From Actinomycetes bacterium (lineage in GTDB: Bacteria > Actinomycetota > Acidimicrobiia > Acidimicrobiales > RAAP-2), in contig JAJYVS010000004.1 of the NCBI GenBank assembly GCA_021791895.1, positions 41,710-105,709 of the forward strand: 64,000 nt of DNA. The letters run 5' to 3'. Positions 44,665-53,179 of the stretch are shown piece by piece (positions within the stretch are counted from its first letter, which is position 1; each line of letters starts with the position of its first letter). A program made the translations under genes and the position numbers. The notes below the pieces were generated by a model. It did no database searches. It worked only from the letters and a program-made list of their open reading frames with translations, and was not told where the DNA came from.

Positions 44665-45534
44665 ATGGCCCAACACGCGAGCACCCGACCCGACACCGAG
44701 GCGTTGATCCTGGGCGGGGAGCCGACGCTCGAGTACCAGCCGCTGGTCGACATGACCTCGGGCCGCCTGCTCGGTTTCGAGGCCCTGTTGCGCTGGCGTC
44801 ACCCCGAGGAGGGCCTCATCCTGCCGAGCCTTCTGCTCCCGTGGCTGGAGGCCAACGGCGACATCGTCCAGCTGGGGGAGTGGGTGCTCGCCGAGGGGTG
44901 CCATCAGGCGACCCGGTGGCCCGAGAACATCCAGCTGGCCGTGAACCTGTCGCTCGTGCAGCTGCGCCGGGGGGTTGGCAGCAGCGCGGTCGTCGGCGCC
45001 ATCGAGCGTTCCGGGCTCGAGCCGGGCCGGCTTACGGTCGAGTTCACCGAGCACGCCCTGGTCGAGGACGTGGCCATGAACGACCTGCGGGCCATCGGGG
45101 CCCTCGGGGTCGAGCTGGCGGTGGACGACGTCGGCACCAGCTGGACCTCCTTCGACGTGCTCCGCCGCCTGGAGGTCAACACGGTGAAGATCGACCGTTC
45201 CTTCGTCGGGTCCTTGGAACCCCAGCAGGGGATCAACCGCCTGATCGTGGAGACCGTGGTCTCGCTCGCCCACTCGGCCGGGATCTCGACGGTCGCCGAG
45301 GGGGTCGAGACCTCCCAGCAGGCGTCCGTCGTGCGCGAATTCGAGTGCGACGCCGCCCAGGGCTACTTCTTCGCCCCGCCGCTCTCCATCGCGGTGGCGA
45401 CCGAGCTGGCCAACGAGCCGGGCTTCTGCTTCGCCTACGAGGGGGGCGGCTGGAGCGACCATCGATTCGTGGTCGGTGCGCCGGAGCAGCCGGCGACCCA
45501 CCACCCCTTCACCCTGGGGCAGTCGCCGGCCTGA
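44665..45534 (+). CDS. EAL-domain protein (c-di-GMP phosphodiesterase family)
   Basis: A stand-alone EAL domain, with no GGDEF or sensor domain, for hydrolysis of cyclic di-GMP. EAL is at residues 39-41 (FEALLRWRHP). Other catalytic-site positions are visible: NLS in LAVNLSLVQL, Glu in VEFTEHALVE, DD in VDDVGTSW, Lys in VKIDRSFV, Glu in AEGVET and Gln in QGYFF. The DDFGTG loop is altered to DDVGTS. The set looks competent. Starts at 44617, 44620 and 44665 are all possible; I list 44665 because conservation begins soon after it. The tail of about 50 residues is unfamiliar. Confidence 0.85.
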   Translation: MAQHASTRPDTEALILGGEPTLEYQPLVDMTSGRLLGFEALLRWRHPEEGLILPSLLLPWLEANGDIVQLGEWVLAEGCHQATRWPENIQLAVNLSLVQLRRGVGSSAVVGAIERSGLEPGRLTVEFTEHALVEDVAMNDLRAIGALGVELAVDDVGTSWTSFDVLRRLEVNTVKIDRSFVGSLEPQQGINRLIVETVVSLAHSAGISTVAEGVETSQQASVVREFECDAAQGYFFAPPLSIAVATELANEPGFCFAYEGGGWSDHRFVVGAPEQPATHHPFTLGQSPA

Positions 45535-45585
45535 CGCTCGTCGCGGGTTGGGGACCCTCCCCGCAGAACTGCTAGACAACCTCTC

Positions 45586-46764
45586 GTGCTCCTGGCGGTC
45601 CTAGCCGAGACACGTCCCGGCGAACGGCGGGTCGCCATGGTCCCTGACATCGCCGAACGACTGATCGGCGCCGGCTGGCAGGTCTCGGTCGAGTCGGGCG
45701 CCGGCGCCGCGGCGGCCTTCCCCGACGACGCCTACCAGGCTGCCGGCGCGTCGGTGGCCCCCGACGCCCAGGCCCTGCTTTCGGGGTCCGAGGTGGTCCT
45801 CACCGTCAATCCGTTGGAAGCCCAGCTCGCCGGGGCGGTGCCCGAGGGGGTGACGACGCTCAGCTTCCTCCAGCCGGCCCAGTCGGTCGAGGCCCTCCGG
45901 CTCCTGGCCGGGCGGCGGGCCAACGTGCTCAGCTTCGACTTCGTCCCCCGCATCAGCCGGGCCCAGTCCATGGACGCCCTGTCCTCGCAGGCCACGGTGT
46001 CGGGCTACCGCTCGGGGCTGCTCGCCGCCGAGCACCTGGCCAAGTTCTTCCCCATGTTCATGACCGCGGCCGGGACCGTGCCCCCGGCCAAGGTGCTCGT
46101 GATGGGGGTCGGGGTCGCCGGGCTGCAGGCCATCGCCACCGCCAGGCGCCTCGGCGCGGTGGTCCGGGCCTACGACGTGCGCGCCGCGGCCAAGGAGGAG
46201 GCCGAGAGCCTGGGCGCCACCTTCGTGGACCTCGGCATCTCGGCCGAGGGGGCCGGCGGGTACGCCCGGGAGCTCTCGCCCGAGGAACTGGCCCGCCAAC
46301 AGGAGGCGCTCGGTGAGGTCGTGGCCGGGAGCGACGTGGTGATCACCACGGCGTCGGTGCCTGGGCGCAAGGCGCCGCTCCTCGTGACCACCGACATGGT
46401 GCGGGCCATGGGCCACGGCTCGGTCGTGATCGACCTCGCCGCCGACAACGGCGGGAACTGCGAGGCGACCCGGGTCGGCGAGGAGGTGGAGGTCGAGGGG
46501 ACCACCGTGGTCGGGGTGGCGAACCCGCCCTCGGCCATGGCCACCCACGCCAGCCTCCTCTACGCCCGCAACGCCGCCAACCTGCTGGCGCTGGTCGGCC
46601 GAGACGGGGCGGTGGCCCCGGACTGGGACGACGAGATCATCGCCGGGTGCTGCGTGTTAAAGGGCGGCGAGGCCGCGCTGGCCGCCGCCGCCGAACTGCT
46701 CGGCCTCCCCCACACCCCGATCGTCCGGAGCGAGCCGCCGGCCGCCGAGGGGGCTGCGTCGTGA
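45586..46764 (+). CDS. pntA: Proton-translocating NAD(P) transhydrogenase, NAD-binding subunit (PntAA)
   Basis: This is the NAD(H)-binding domain I subunit of the three-part transhydrogenase, which couples hydride transfer from NADH to NADP+ to proton flow. Blocks: LLAVLAETRPGERRVAMVP at the start, VLVMGVGVAGLQAIATARRL near residue 170, and VVIDLAADNGGNCEAT. GTG 45586 lacks a Shine-Dalgarno but has a TAGACA -10-like box seven bases upstream, so the message may be leaderless. 392 residues. The stop overlaps pntAB (GTGA). NADPH supply is the expected role. Confidence 0.93.
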   Translation: MLLAVLAETRPGERRVAMVPDIAERLIGAGWQVSVESGAGAAAAFPDDAYQAAGASVAPDAQALLSGSEVVLTVNPLEAQLAGAVPEGVTTLSFLQPAQSVEALRLLAGRRANVLSFDFVPRISRAQSMDALSSQATVSGYRSGLLAAEHLAKFFPMFMTAAGTVPPAKVLVMGVGVAGLQAIATARRLGAVVRAYDVRAAAKEEAESLGATFVDLGISAEGAGGYARELSPEELARQQEALGEVVAGSDVVITTASVPGRKAPLLVTTDMVRAMGHGSVVIDLAADNGGNCEATRVGEEVEVEGTTVVGVANPPSAMATHASLLYARNAANLLALVGRDGAVAPDWDDEIIAGCCVLKGGEAALAAAAELLGLPHTPIVRSEPPAAEGAAS

Positions 46765-47099
46765 CCAACGGGCTGCTCGAGCTGTTCACCATCTTCGTGC
46801 TGGCGGCGTTCGTCGGCTACGAGGTGATCTCCAAGGTCCCGAGCATCCTGCACACCCCGCTCATGTCGGGGTCCAACGCCATCCACGGGGTGATCCTGGT
46901 CGGCTCCATGGTGGTCATGGGCTCGGCCCACACCGGCGCCGAGGAGACGCTCGGGTTCATCGCGGTGATCCTCGCCACCTTGAACGTGGTCGGCGGCTTC
47001 GTGGTGACCGACCGCATGCTCAACATGTTCCGCTCCCGCCAGCCCGACCGGCCAGGCGGCGGCGACCAGGCGGAGCAGACCGACCGGGGCCAATCGTGA
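46761..47099 (+). CDS. pntAB: NAD(P) transhydrogenase membrane subunit alpha-2 (PntAB)
   Basis: This is a small membrane subunit (112 residues) with three helices and the conserved HTPLMSGSNAIHGV and LNVVGGFVVTDRMLNMF stretches. It is a separate gene here, as in many Actinobacteria and in Rhodospirillum, rather than fused to PntAA. GTG 46761 is in a GTGA overlap with pntA, and the stop overlaps the pntB GTG. Confidence 0.93.
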   Translation: MTNGLLELFTIFVLAAFVGYEVISKVPSILHTPLMSGSNAIHGVILVGSMVVMGSAHTGAEETLGFIAVILATLNVVGGFVVTDRMLNMFRSRQPDRPGGGDQAEQTDRGQS

Positions 47100-48481
47100 G
47101 CCGGGGCACCGCCATCGACCTGTGCTACCTGGTCGCGGCGATCGGGTTCATCATCGCCCTGAAAGGCCTGAGCTCCCCCCGGCACGCCCGGACCGGCAAC
47201 CTGGTGGCGGCGGCGGGCATGGCGCTCGCCATCGGCGCCACCTTCGCCCGCACGGGACTGGGTCACATCGGGCTAATCGTGATCGCCATGGTGATCGGCG
47301 TCGCCATCGGGGTCCCGGCCGCCCGCCTGGTGAAGATGACGGCGATGCCCCAGATGGTGGCGGCCTTCAACGGGGTGGGCGGCGGGGCCGCGGCCGTCGT
47401 GTCGATCACCGAGTTCCTGGGCTCGGACCCGAAGACCCTCGCCACCTACAAGGTGCTCGAGGTCATCTTCGGGGTCCTGGTCGGCTCGGTGTCCCTCTCG
47501 GGCTCGGCCCTCGCCTTCGCCAAGCTCCAGGAGATGATGAGCACCAGGCCCATCACCTACCCGGCCCAGCAGGTGATCAACGGCATCGTCGGGCTCACCA
47601 TCTTGGGCTTTGTCCTCACCATCCTGGTGACCTCGTCCACGCTCCTGTTGTGGATCCTCCTCGGGCTGTCGCTCGTGCTCGGGGTGATCTTCGTGCTCCC
47701 GATCGGCGGGGCCGACGTCCCGGTCCTCATCTCGCTGCTCAACTCGTTCACCGGCCTCGCCGTCGCGGCGTCCGGGTTCACCCTCGACTCCAACGTGCTG
47801 GTGGTGGCCGGGACCCTGGTTGGCGCGTCGGGCATGCTCCTCACCCGGATGATGAGCGTGGCCATGGGCCGCTCGCTCCCCAACATCCTCTTCAGCGCCT
47901 TCGGCTCGGTCGTCACCGCCAGCGGCTCCACCGAGGGTGAAGGCGGTCGGTCGGTCCGGGCCGGCACCCCAGAGGACATCGGCACCCTCCTCGCCTACTC
48001 CCGCCGGGTGGTGATCGTCCCCGGCTACGGCCTCGCCGTGGCGCAGGCCCAGCACACCGCCAAGGAGCTCGCCGACACCCTGCTGGCCAAGGGGGTGGAA
48101 GTCTTCTACGCCATCCACCCGGTGGCCGGCCGGATGCCCGGCCACATGAACGTGCTCCTGGCCGAGGCGAACGTCCCCTACGAGGAACTGAAGGAGATGG
48201 ACGAGGCCAACCCGGAGATGCCGGCGACCGACGTGGCTCTGGTGGTCGGGGCCAACGACACCGTGAACCCGGCCGCCCGGGACACGCCGGGGAGCCCCAT
48301 CTACGGCATGCCGATCATCAACGCCGACGAGGCCCAGCACGTCGTGTTCCTGAAGCGCTCGATGCGGCCCGGGTTCGCCGGGATCGACAACGCCCTCCTC
48401 TACGACCCGAAGACGACGATGCTCTTCGGGGACGCCAAGGACACCCTCCAGAAGCTGGTCGCCGCGGTCAAGAAGGCCTGA
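47096..48481 (+). CDS. pntB: NAD(P) transhydrogenase subunit beta (PntB)
   Basis: This subunit has eight or nine helices of proton-channel domain II followed by NADPH-binding domain III. Family blocks are RLVKMTAMPQMVAAFNGVGG, VVIVPGYGLAVAQAQHTAKE, YAIHPVAGRMPGHMNVLLAE and VVGANDTVNPAARDTPGSPI. Its 461 residues are complete. GTG 47096 overlaps pntAB (GTGA). After the stop only 17 bases remain before the convergent PIN-TRAM gene, and they contain a small GC hairpin (48486-48498). Confidence 0.95.
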   Translation: MSRGTAIDLCYLVAAIGFIIALKGLSSPRHARTGNLVAAAGMALAIGATFARTGLGHIGLIVIAMVIGVAIGVPAARLVKMTAMPQMVAAFNGVGGGAAAVVSITEFLGSDPKTLATYKVLEVIFGVLVGSVSLSGSALAFAKLQEMMSTRPITYPAQQVINGIVGLTILGFVLTILVTSSTLLLWILLGLSLVLGVIFVLPIGGADVPVLISLLNSFTGLAVAASGFTLDSNVLVVAGTLVGASGMLLTRMMSVAMGRSLPNILFSAFGSVVTASGSTEGEGGRSVRAGTPEDIGTLLAYSRRVVIVPGYGLAVAQAQHTAKELADTLLAKGVEVFYAIHPVAGRMPGHMNVLLAEANVPYEELKEMDEANPEMPATDVALVVGANDTVNPAARDTPGSPIYGMPIINADEAQHVVFLKRSMRPGFAGIDNALLYDPKTTMLFGDAKDTLQKLVAAVKKA

Positions 48482-48498
48482 ATCTGCCGCCGGGCGGC

Positions 48499-49671
48499 TC
48501 AGTCGACGCTGATCTCCTCGGGCACACCGGTTGCGGCCCCGTTCTCGTTGTCGGAGTTGTCGGAGTTGTCCGTGCCCCGCTCCGCCGGCGTCGCGTCGGG
48601 CGCGTCTCCGGTGAGGATCGGGCCGGCGTTGGACGGTCGGTCGGCCAGCCGGGCGAACACCAGCAGGCCCTGGTTGGTCCGCCGGGTCGACAGCACCTCG
48701 ATCACCACGTTCTCCCGCCCGATCATGTGGGCGGCGTCGTTCACGACCACGAGATCACCGTCGGCCAGGTAGCCGGCCGCCTGCCGAGGCTGGTTCCCCT
48801 CCTTGATGAGGTCGATGACCAGCTGTTCCCCGGGCATGTGGTCCGGGGTGAGGTCGGTGGCCAGGGGCCGCAGGTCGGTCACGGCCACCCCGCGGCGCTT
48901 GGCCGCCTCCTTCACCGAACCCGAGCAGGTGACCAGGCGCAGCCCGAGACGCCGGGCCACCTCGACCAGCCGGTCGGTCAGATCGTCGATCTCGGGGACC
49001 TCGTTCTCGGCCACGTGCACCGGGACGTGCAGGTCGCGCAGGACATCGAACCGCTCGAGCCCCCGCCGGGCCCGGCGGGAGGAGACCGGGTCCGGGCCGG
49101 CCGCCATCGTCTGGAGTTGGTCGATGACGAACCGGGGCACGACCAGCCCGCCGACCAGGAGGCCGTAGCGGCCGAGGACGAGGAGGAATGGGGTCATGGC
49201 CGCCGAGCTGTCGACCAAAAGGGCGTAGCCCGGCGGTGGCTCGGCCGGGGGGGCGAGGATCCGGCCCAGTCCGGCCGCTGCCACGACCTGGCGTCCCTTG
49301 ACCATGCCGACCTCGAACCCGATGAAGGTGACGGTGAGCGAGATCGCCGCCGCCGTCGGCCAGGTGACCGGCGAGTGGACCAGGACCAGGAGCGGCACGC
49401 TCAGGGCGGCGCCGAGGAGGAAGGCGGCGATGCCGGTCAGGGTCCCGGCGAAGAGCTCGCCGGGAGGGATGCGGTCGAAGCGCTCCGCCGCTCGCACGCT
49501 CTGGCGTCGCAGCAGGCGGCCGATGACCCCCCCGAAGACGTAGGCGACCAGGGCGCCGAGCACCAGGCCGACCACCTGGCCGGTGGAGGAGTGGGGGGAA
49601 TGGCCCAGCTCATAGCCTGCGAGGGCCCCCATGAGGACCAGAACCAGGCGGAAGAGCTCGACGAACAGCAC
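48499..49671 (-). CDS. Membrane-anchored PIN-TRAM protein (YacL-like)
   Basis: It has four hydrophobic helices (residues 1-150), then a PIN-fold nuclease-like domain, then a TRAM RNA-binding domain, the YacL plan, 390 residues. Of the usual four PIN acids, D in LLVDSSAAM, an acidic residue in FVIDQL, and D in DDLTDRLVEV are kept. The last, in the VTNDFNL-type stretch, reads VTCSGSVKEAA, so the fourth acid is lost. The TRAM part GYLADGDLVVVNDAAHMIGR is intact. The acidic, Asn-rich tail has NSDNSDN repeats. The start is GTG 49671 with TAGTGT nine bases before. Confidence 0.8.
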   Translation of the reverse strand: MLFVELFRLVLVLMGALAGYELGHSPHSSTGQVVGLVLGALVAYVFGGVIGRLLRRQSVRAAERFDRIPPGELFAGTLTGIAAFLLGAALSVPLLVLVHSPVTWPTAAAISLTVTFIGFEVGMVKGRQVVAAAGLGRILAPPAEPPPGYALLVDSSAAMTPFLLVLGRYGLLVGGLVVPRFVIDQLQTMAAGPDPVSSRRARRGLERFDVLRDLHVPVHVAENEVPEIDDLTDRLVEVARRLGLRLVTCSGSVKEAAKRRGVAVTDLRPLATDLTPDHMPGEQLVIDLIKEGNQPRQAAGYLADGDLVVVNDAAHMIGRENVVIEVLSTRRTNQGLLVFARLADRPSNAGPILTGDAPDATPAERGTDNSDNSDNENGAATGVPEEISVD

Positions 49672-49839
49672 TCGCCACCGACACTAATGGGGGGCCCAGC
49701 AAAACCGGGGTATCGGCCGGGGCCGGTCCCGTGTCCCCGATCTCGGCCCTCCGTGGCCCGGTCCAAGGTGGAGCTCGGGCACTAGCTTGCGTCCCGACCG
49801 GAGCCGCCGGCGCGAACGGACTGCCAAGTGAGGGAGACC

Positions 49840-50697
49840 ATGGCCAGCACGCTCACCTACGACGTCGCCGACGGCGTCGCCACGATCACCCTCAACCGCC
49901 CCGATCGGCTGAACGCCTTCAACGGGGCCATGGGCGAGGAGTTGCTCGCCGCCTTCGACGAGACCGACGCCGACGACACCGTCCGGGCGGTGGTGGTCAC
50001 CGGTGCCGGCCGGGCGTTCTGCGCCGGAGCCGACCTCGGGGCCGGCGCCGCCACCTTCGACCAGTCCCGGCTGGCTCGGGCCGGCGGCTCGGCCCCGCGC
50101 GACGGTGGTGGGGTTCTCACCCTGCGGATCTTCCGGTCGCTCAAGCCGGTGATCGCGGCGATGAACGGCTCGGCAGTCGGGATCGGGGCGTCGATGACCC
50201 TGCCGATGGACGTCCGGGTGCTCGCCGAGGGAGCGAAGGTCGGCTTCGTCTTCGGCGCCCGAGGGATCGTGCCCGACGGTGCGGCCAGCTGGTTCCTGCC
50301 CCGCGTGGTCGGGATCTCCCGCGCCCTCGAGTGGTGCCTGACCGGGCGGGTGTTCGGCGCGCAGGAGGCACTGGCGGGTGGCCTTGTCCGGAGCGTGCAC
50401 CCGGTGGACCAGGTCCTGGAGGTGGCGCAGGGTCTGGCCCGGGAGATGGCGGCCAGCGTCGCCCCGGTGTCGGCCGTCATCACCCGGCGGCTCCTCTGGG
50501 ACATGCTCGGGGCCGACCACCCCATGGAGGCCCACCGGATCGATTCTCGGGCCATCTACGACACCGGGCGGATGGCCGACGCCTCCGAAGGGGTCCTCGC
50601 CTTCTTGGAGAAGCGTCCCGCCCGTTGGACGCTCGCACCGAGTGCCGACCTGCCAACCTGGTTCCCCTGGAGCGAGGAGCCGCCCTATGAGCCCTGA
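49840..50697 (+). CDS. Enoyl-CoA hydratase/isomerase family protein
   Basis: This is a crotonase-fold enzyme of 285 residues. TITLNRPDRLNAFNGAM at the start, the oxyanion strands VVVTGAGRAFCAGADL and VIAAMNGSAVGIGASM, and FGARGIVPDGAASWFLPR with the catalytic region are clear. The C-terminal extension resembles the longer fatty-acid oxidation members. I chose ATG 49840, with GAGG six bases upstream; GTG 49828 is the alternative. A TAGCTT box at 49783-49788 could be its -10. It is isolated from the other crotonases. Confidence 0.88.
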   Translation: MASTLTYDVADGVATITLNRPDRLNAFNGAMGEELLAAFDETDADDTVRAVVVTGAGRAFCAGADLGAGAATFDQSRLARAGGSAPRDGGGVLTLRIFRSLKPVIAAMNGSAVGIGASMTLPMDVRVLAEGAKVGFVFGARGIVPDGAASWFLPRVVGISRALEWCLTGRVFGAQEALAGGLVRSVHPVDQVLEVAQGLAREMAASVAPVSAVITRRLLWDMLGADHPMEAHRIDSRAIYDTGRMADASEGVLAFLEKRPARWTLAPSADLPTWFPWSEEPPYEP

Positions 50698-50902
50698 GCC
50701 CGAGGCGGCGGGCGTGGCCCGGATGCCGGGCCGGCCCGGCGCCGGACCCGGGGTCGGTGCCCGAGCCCGGGGTAGCCGGCCGGCCGGAGGTCCGGAGTCG
50801 CTCGGGGTCCGATCGCGCGGGCCGTCCGCTGCGTGGAAGGCTTGGAGTCCGGCGGGGTCGCCACGGCCCCGCACCCAGGGATGAGCGACGAGGAGCCGGG
50901 AG

Positions 50903-51085
50903 GTGCCGACGACGAGCGGCACGACCACCGCAGACCCGACAGTTGAAGTCCTCCTCGTGCACCCGGTGGCCCGGTCGCAGCACCGGTGCCGGATCACCGT
51001 GGCGAGCGACGGCCTGTGGCTGCGCCGGGTCTCGGAGACGGCGGACGATCCGGGTTCGGACCGGTGGAGTCCGAGCCGACCGTGA
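50903..51085 (+). CDS. Small protein, N-terminal part of a split or paired gene
   Basis: A 60-codon frame with GTG 50903 and GAGGAG seven bases upstream. It holds HRCRITVASDGLWLRRVSE, and the next gene begins within its stop (GTGA 51082-51085). Taken together the two frames look like one small beta-rich domain, but no family is recognised. Either two coupled peptides or a single gene with a frameshift near 51060-51085. Confidence 0.45.
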   Translation: MPTTSGTTTADPTVEVLLVHPVARSQHRCRITVASDGLWLRRVSETADDPGSDRWSPSRP

Positions 51086-51327
51086 TCACGTGGCGATCCC
51101 TGCGTGGGTTCTCGGCCGACCGGACCGAGGTCTCGCCCGGTGGTCCGCGTCTGCAGGTCCTCGAGATCGACACCGAGGACGGGGTCCTGACGGTGCTCGC
51201 CTCGGCCGCCGCCGTGTCCGAGCTCTTGGGCGGGGTGCGGCGATGGTCGGACAGATGGCGGCGCGCCCGTTCCCCCCTCGGCCTCTTCGGGAGGCGCCGG
51301 CGGCGATCGGCCGGTCGGGTCGCGTAG
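51082..51327 (+). CDS. Small protein, C-terminal part of a split or paired gene
   Basis: An 81-residue frame starting at GTG 51082 inside a GTGA overlap with the preceding short frame. It contains ITWRSLRGFSADRTEV and LQVLEIDTEDGVLTVL, strand-like runs that resemble part of a pleckstrin-homology-like barrel, followed by a basic tail (Arg-rich). Function unknown. If a frameshift is removed, it would continue the previous frame. Confidence 0.5.
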   Translation: MITWRSLRGFSADRTEVSPGGPRLQVLEIDTEDGVLTVLASAAAVSELLGGVRRWSDRWRRARSPLGLFGRRRRRSAGRVA

Positions 51328-51376
51328 CCGGGGAGCGTCCTGGTCGGCCGGGGGACACCGGCGCCAGAGGCTGCTC

Positions 51377-51382
51377 TAGCCT
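51377..51382 (+). promoter_or_regulatory. Candidate -10 of the UbiB-like kinase gene
   Basis: TAGCCT (TANNNT) lies eight bases before GTG 51391, with no Shine-Dalgarno. This is compatible with a leaderless message. Confidence 0.35.
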
Positions 51383-51390
51383 GCCTGTCG

Positions 51391-52929
51391 GTGTCTGGTG
51401 GCCGTGGCGTCCGGGGCGATGGGGGGGACGTCGAAGAGGGCCAGCCCCGGATCCACCCGCGGCGGCTCCCGGAGCCGGGACTGGCCGCCCTGGCCCGGCG
51501 CGGGGTGCAGATCGCCGAGATCACCACGCGCCACTTCCTTCCGGTCGCGGCCCGGCACGTGTTCGACCGCCCCCACCACAAGCTGGCCCCGGCCGCCTTC
51601 GCCCGGCCGCTCCGCCTCACCTTCGAGGACCTCGGCGGGACGTTCATCAAGTTCGGCCAGGTGATGGCGTCGGCGCCGGGGATGTTCGGGGAGGAGGTGG
51701 CCGAGGAGTTCCGGTCCTGCCTCGACACCGGCCCCCCGGTCCCCTTCGCCGAGGTGCGCTTCCGGGTGGAGGAGGACCTCGGCACGGGCATGCACGACGT
51801 CTTCAGGGACTTCGACCCGGTGCCGGTCGGCCGGGCGTCCATCGCTGTCGTCCACCGGGCCACGCTTCGCGACGGTCGGTCGGTGGCGGTCAAGATCATC
51901 CGGCCCCGTATCGAGCGCCAGCTGGCCACGGACCTCGACCTGATGCAGCCGCTTTTCGAGGTCCTGGCCCGCCAGACCGGGGACCAGATGGCCGGATCGG
52001 TCCTCCAGATGGTCGACGGCTTCCGGATCCAGGTGGGCGAGGAGATGGACCTGCGCAACGAGGCCCGGACCATGGCCAACGTCCGGCGCCTGCTGACCGA
52101 GGTCGACCTGCCCCGGGTCGTGGTCCCCGAGCCCTACCCCGAGCTGTCGGGCCCCAACGTGCTCACCATGGAGCTGCTCGACGGCGTGCCGATCGACGAC
52201 CTGGCCACGGTGGCCGAGCTCGGCGTCGACCCGGCACCGCTCATCGAAGAGATCGTGCGCCTGTTCTTCCTGGGTGTGGTCCGCCGGGGCCTGTTCCACG
52301 GGGACGCCCACGCCGGCAACATGCTGCTGCTGCGGGACGGGAGGATCGGGATGGTCGACTGGGGGATCGTCGGGCGGCTCGACCCGGTCACCCACCATTT
52401 CGTCCTCCGGCTCCTGGCCGCCGCCTTGGGGGAGGAGGCGGCGTGGGACGAGGTCACCGACCACCTGGTCAAGACCTACGGGCCGGCCCTCGGGATGGCC
52501 GTCGGCATGGACGAGCGCCAGATGGCCGCGTTCATCCGCCAGCTGGTCGAACCCACCCTGACCCGTCCCTTCGGGGAGTTCTCCCTGGCCGGCCTGTTCC
52601 AGGCGGTGCAGCTGCAGCTGGCCCGGGCCCAGGGGGTGGAGGCCCACCAGCGCAGCCTGCGCTCGATCGTGCGGCGGCTGCGCTTCCAACGCCGGGTCCG
52701 GCGGCTGGCCGACGAGTCGGGCGGGCTGTTCTCCGAGTTCGACCGGGGCACCTTCCTCTTGTCCAAGCAGCTCATGTACTTCGAGCGCTACGGCCGGCTG
52801 TTCCTGGCCGACGTGCCGCTGCTGCGGGACAAGGAGTTTTTCAGCCAGCTGATCGAGAATGCCCCCGAGCTCGCGCCGAACACCCCGGGCGCCCAGTTCG
52901 GAGCGCCGGAGCGCCCGCCGGTAGAGTGA
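51391..52929 (+). CDS. UbiB/ABC1 (AarF) atypical protein kinase-like protein
   Basis: This belongs to the UbiB/ABC1 family, which has a kinase fold and acts in quinone or membrane-lipid metabolism. Visible are the KxGQ-type motif FIKFGQVMASAPG, an A-rich-loop equivalent GRASIAVVHRA, the ATP-lysine in VAVKIIRPR, the HGDAHAGNM catalytic loop and VDWGIVGRL. The 512 residues are complete, and the weak hydrophobicity of the end suggests membrane attachment. GTG 51391 is chosen because no Shine-Dalgarno exists elsewhere. Ubiquinone synthesis is unlikely in an organism with a menaquinone-type bc1, so a menaquinone or lipid role is inferred. Confidence 0.85.
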   Translation: MSGGRGVRGDGGDVEEGQPRIHPRRLPEPGLAALARRGVQIAEITTRHFLPVAARHVFDRPHHKLAPAAFARPLRLTFEDLGGTFIKFGQVMASAPGMFGEEVAEEFRSCLDTGPPVPFAEVRFRVEEDLGTGMHDVFRDFDPVPVGRASIAVVHRATLRDGRSVAVKIIRPRIERQLATDLDLMQPLFEVLARQTGDQMAGSVLQMVDGFRIQVGEEMDLRNEARTMANVRRLLTEVDLPRVVVPEPYPELSGPNVLTMELLDGVPIDDLATVAELGVDPAPLIEEIVRLFFLGVVRRGLFHGDAHAGNMLLLRDGRIGMVDWGIVGRLDPVTHHFVLRLLAAALGEEAAWDEVTDHLVKTYGPALGMAVGMDERQMAAFIRQLVEPTLTRPFGEFSLAGLFQAVQLQLARAQGVEAHQRSLRSIVRRLRFQRRVRRLADESGGLFSEFDRGTFLLSKQLMYFERYGRLFLADVPLLRDKEFFSQLIENAPELAPNTPGAQFGAPERPPVE

Positions 52930-52962
52930 GGGCACCGCGAGGGTGGGGACACGGAGGTGGCC

Positions 52963-53157
52963 GTGAAGATCGTCGTCGACTTCGATCGCTGTGCCAGCAA
53001 CGCGGTCTGCATGAGCCTTTTGCCCGAGATCTTCGAGGTGCGCGACGACGGCTACCTCTACGTGCTCGAAGAGCACCAGCCCGAGTCCATGCGCGAGAAG
53101 CTCGAGGAGGCGGTGCGGAGCTGTCCCACCCAGTCCATCTCCCTGGTCGACGAGTAG
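52963..53157 (+). CDS. Ferredoxin, 3Fe-4S type
   Basis: This small ferredoxin of about 64 residues has a C-x5-C pattern in RCASNAVCMSL and a distal CPTQ, the three-cysteine arrangement of a [3Fe-4S] ferredoxin. Such proteins often serve cytochrome P450 monooxygenases. GTG 52963 has GGAGG five bases upstream; GTG 52957 would overlap that site. It lies 22 bases before gltX, and a P450 sits 8 kb away, so partnership is possible but unproven. Confidence 0.88.
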   Translation: MKIVVDFDRCASNAVCMSLLPEIFEVRDDGYLYVLEEHQPESMREKLEEAVRSCPTQSISLVDE

Positions 53158-53179
53158 CACCTCAGACCTGCACCCGGCG

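Noticed and set aside
50688..50884. Small 65-codon frame between the crotonase and the split gene
   Set aside because: Composition is Gly/Pro/Arg-rich, there is no Shine-Dalgarno and no homology, and it overlaps the crotonase end. Treated as non-coding.
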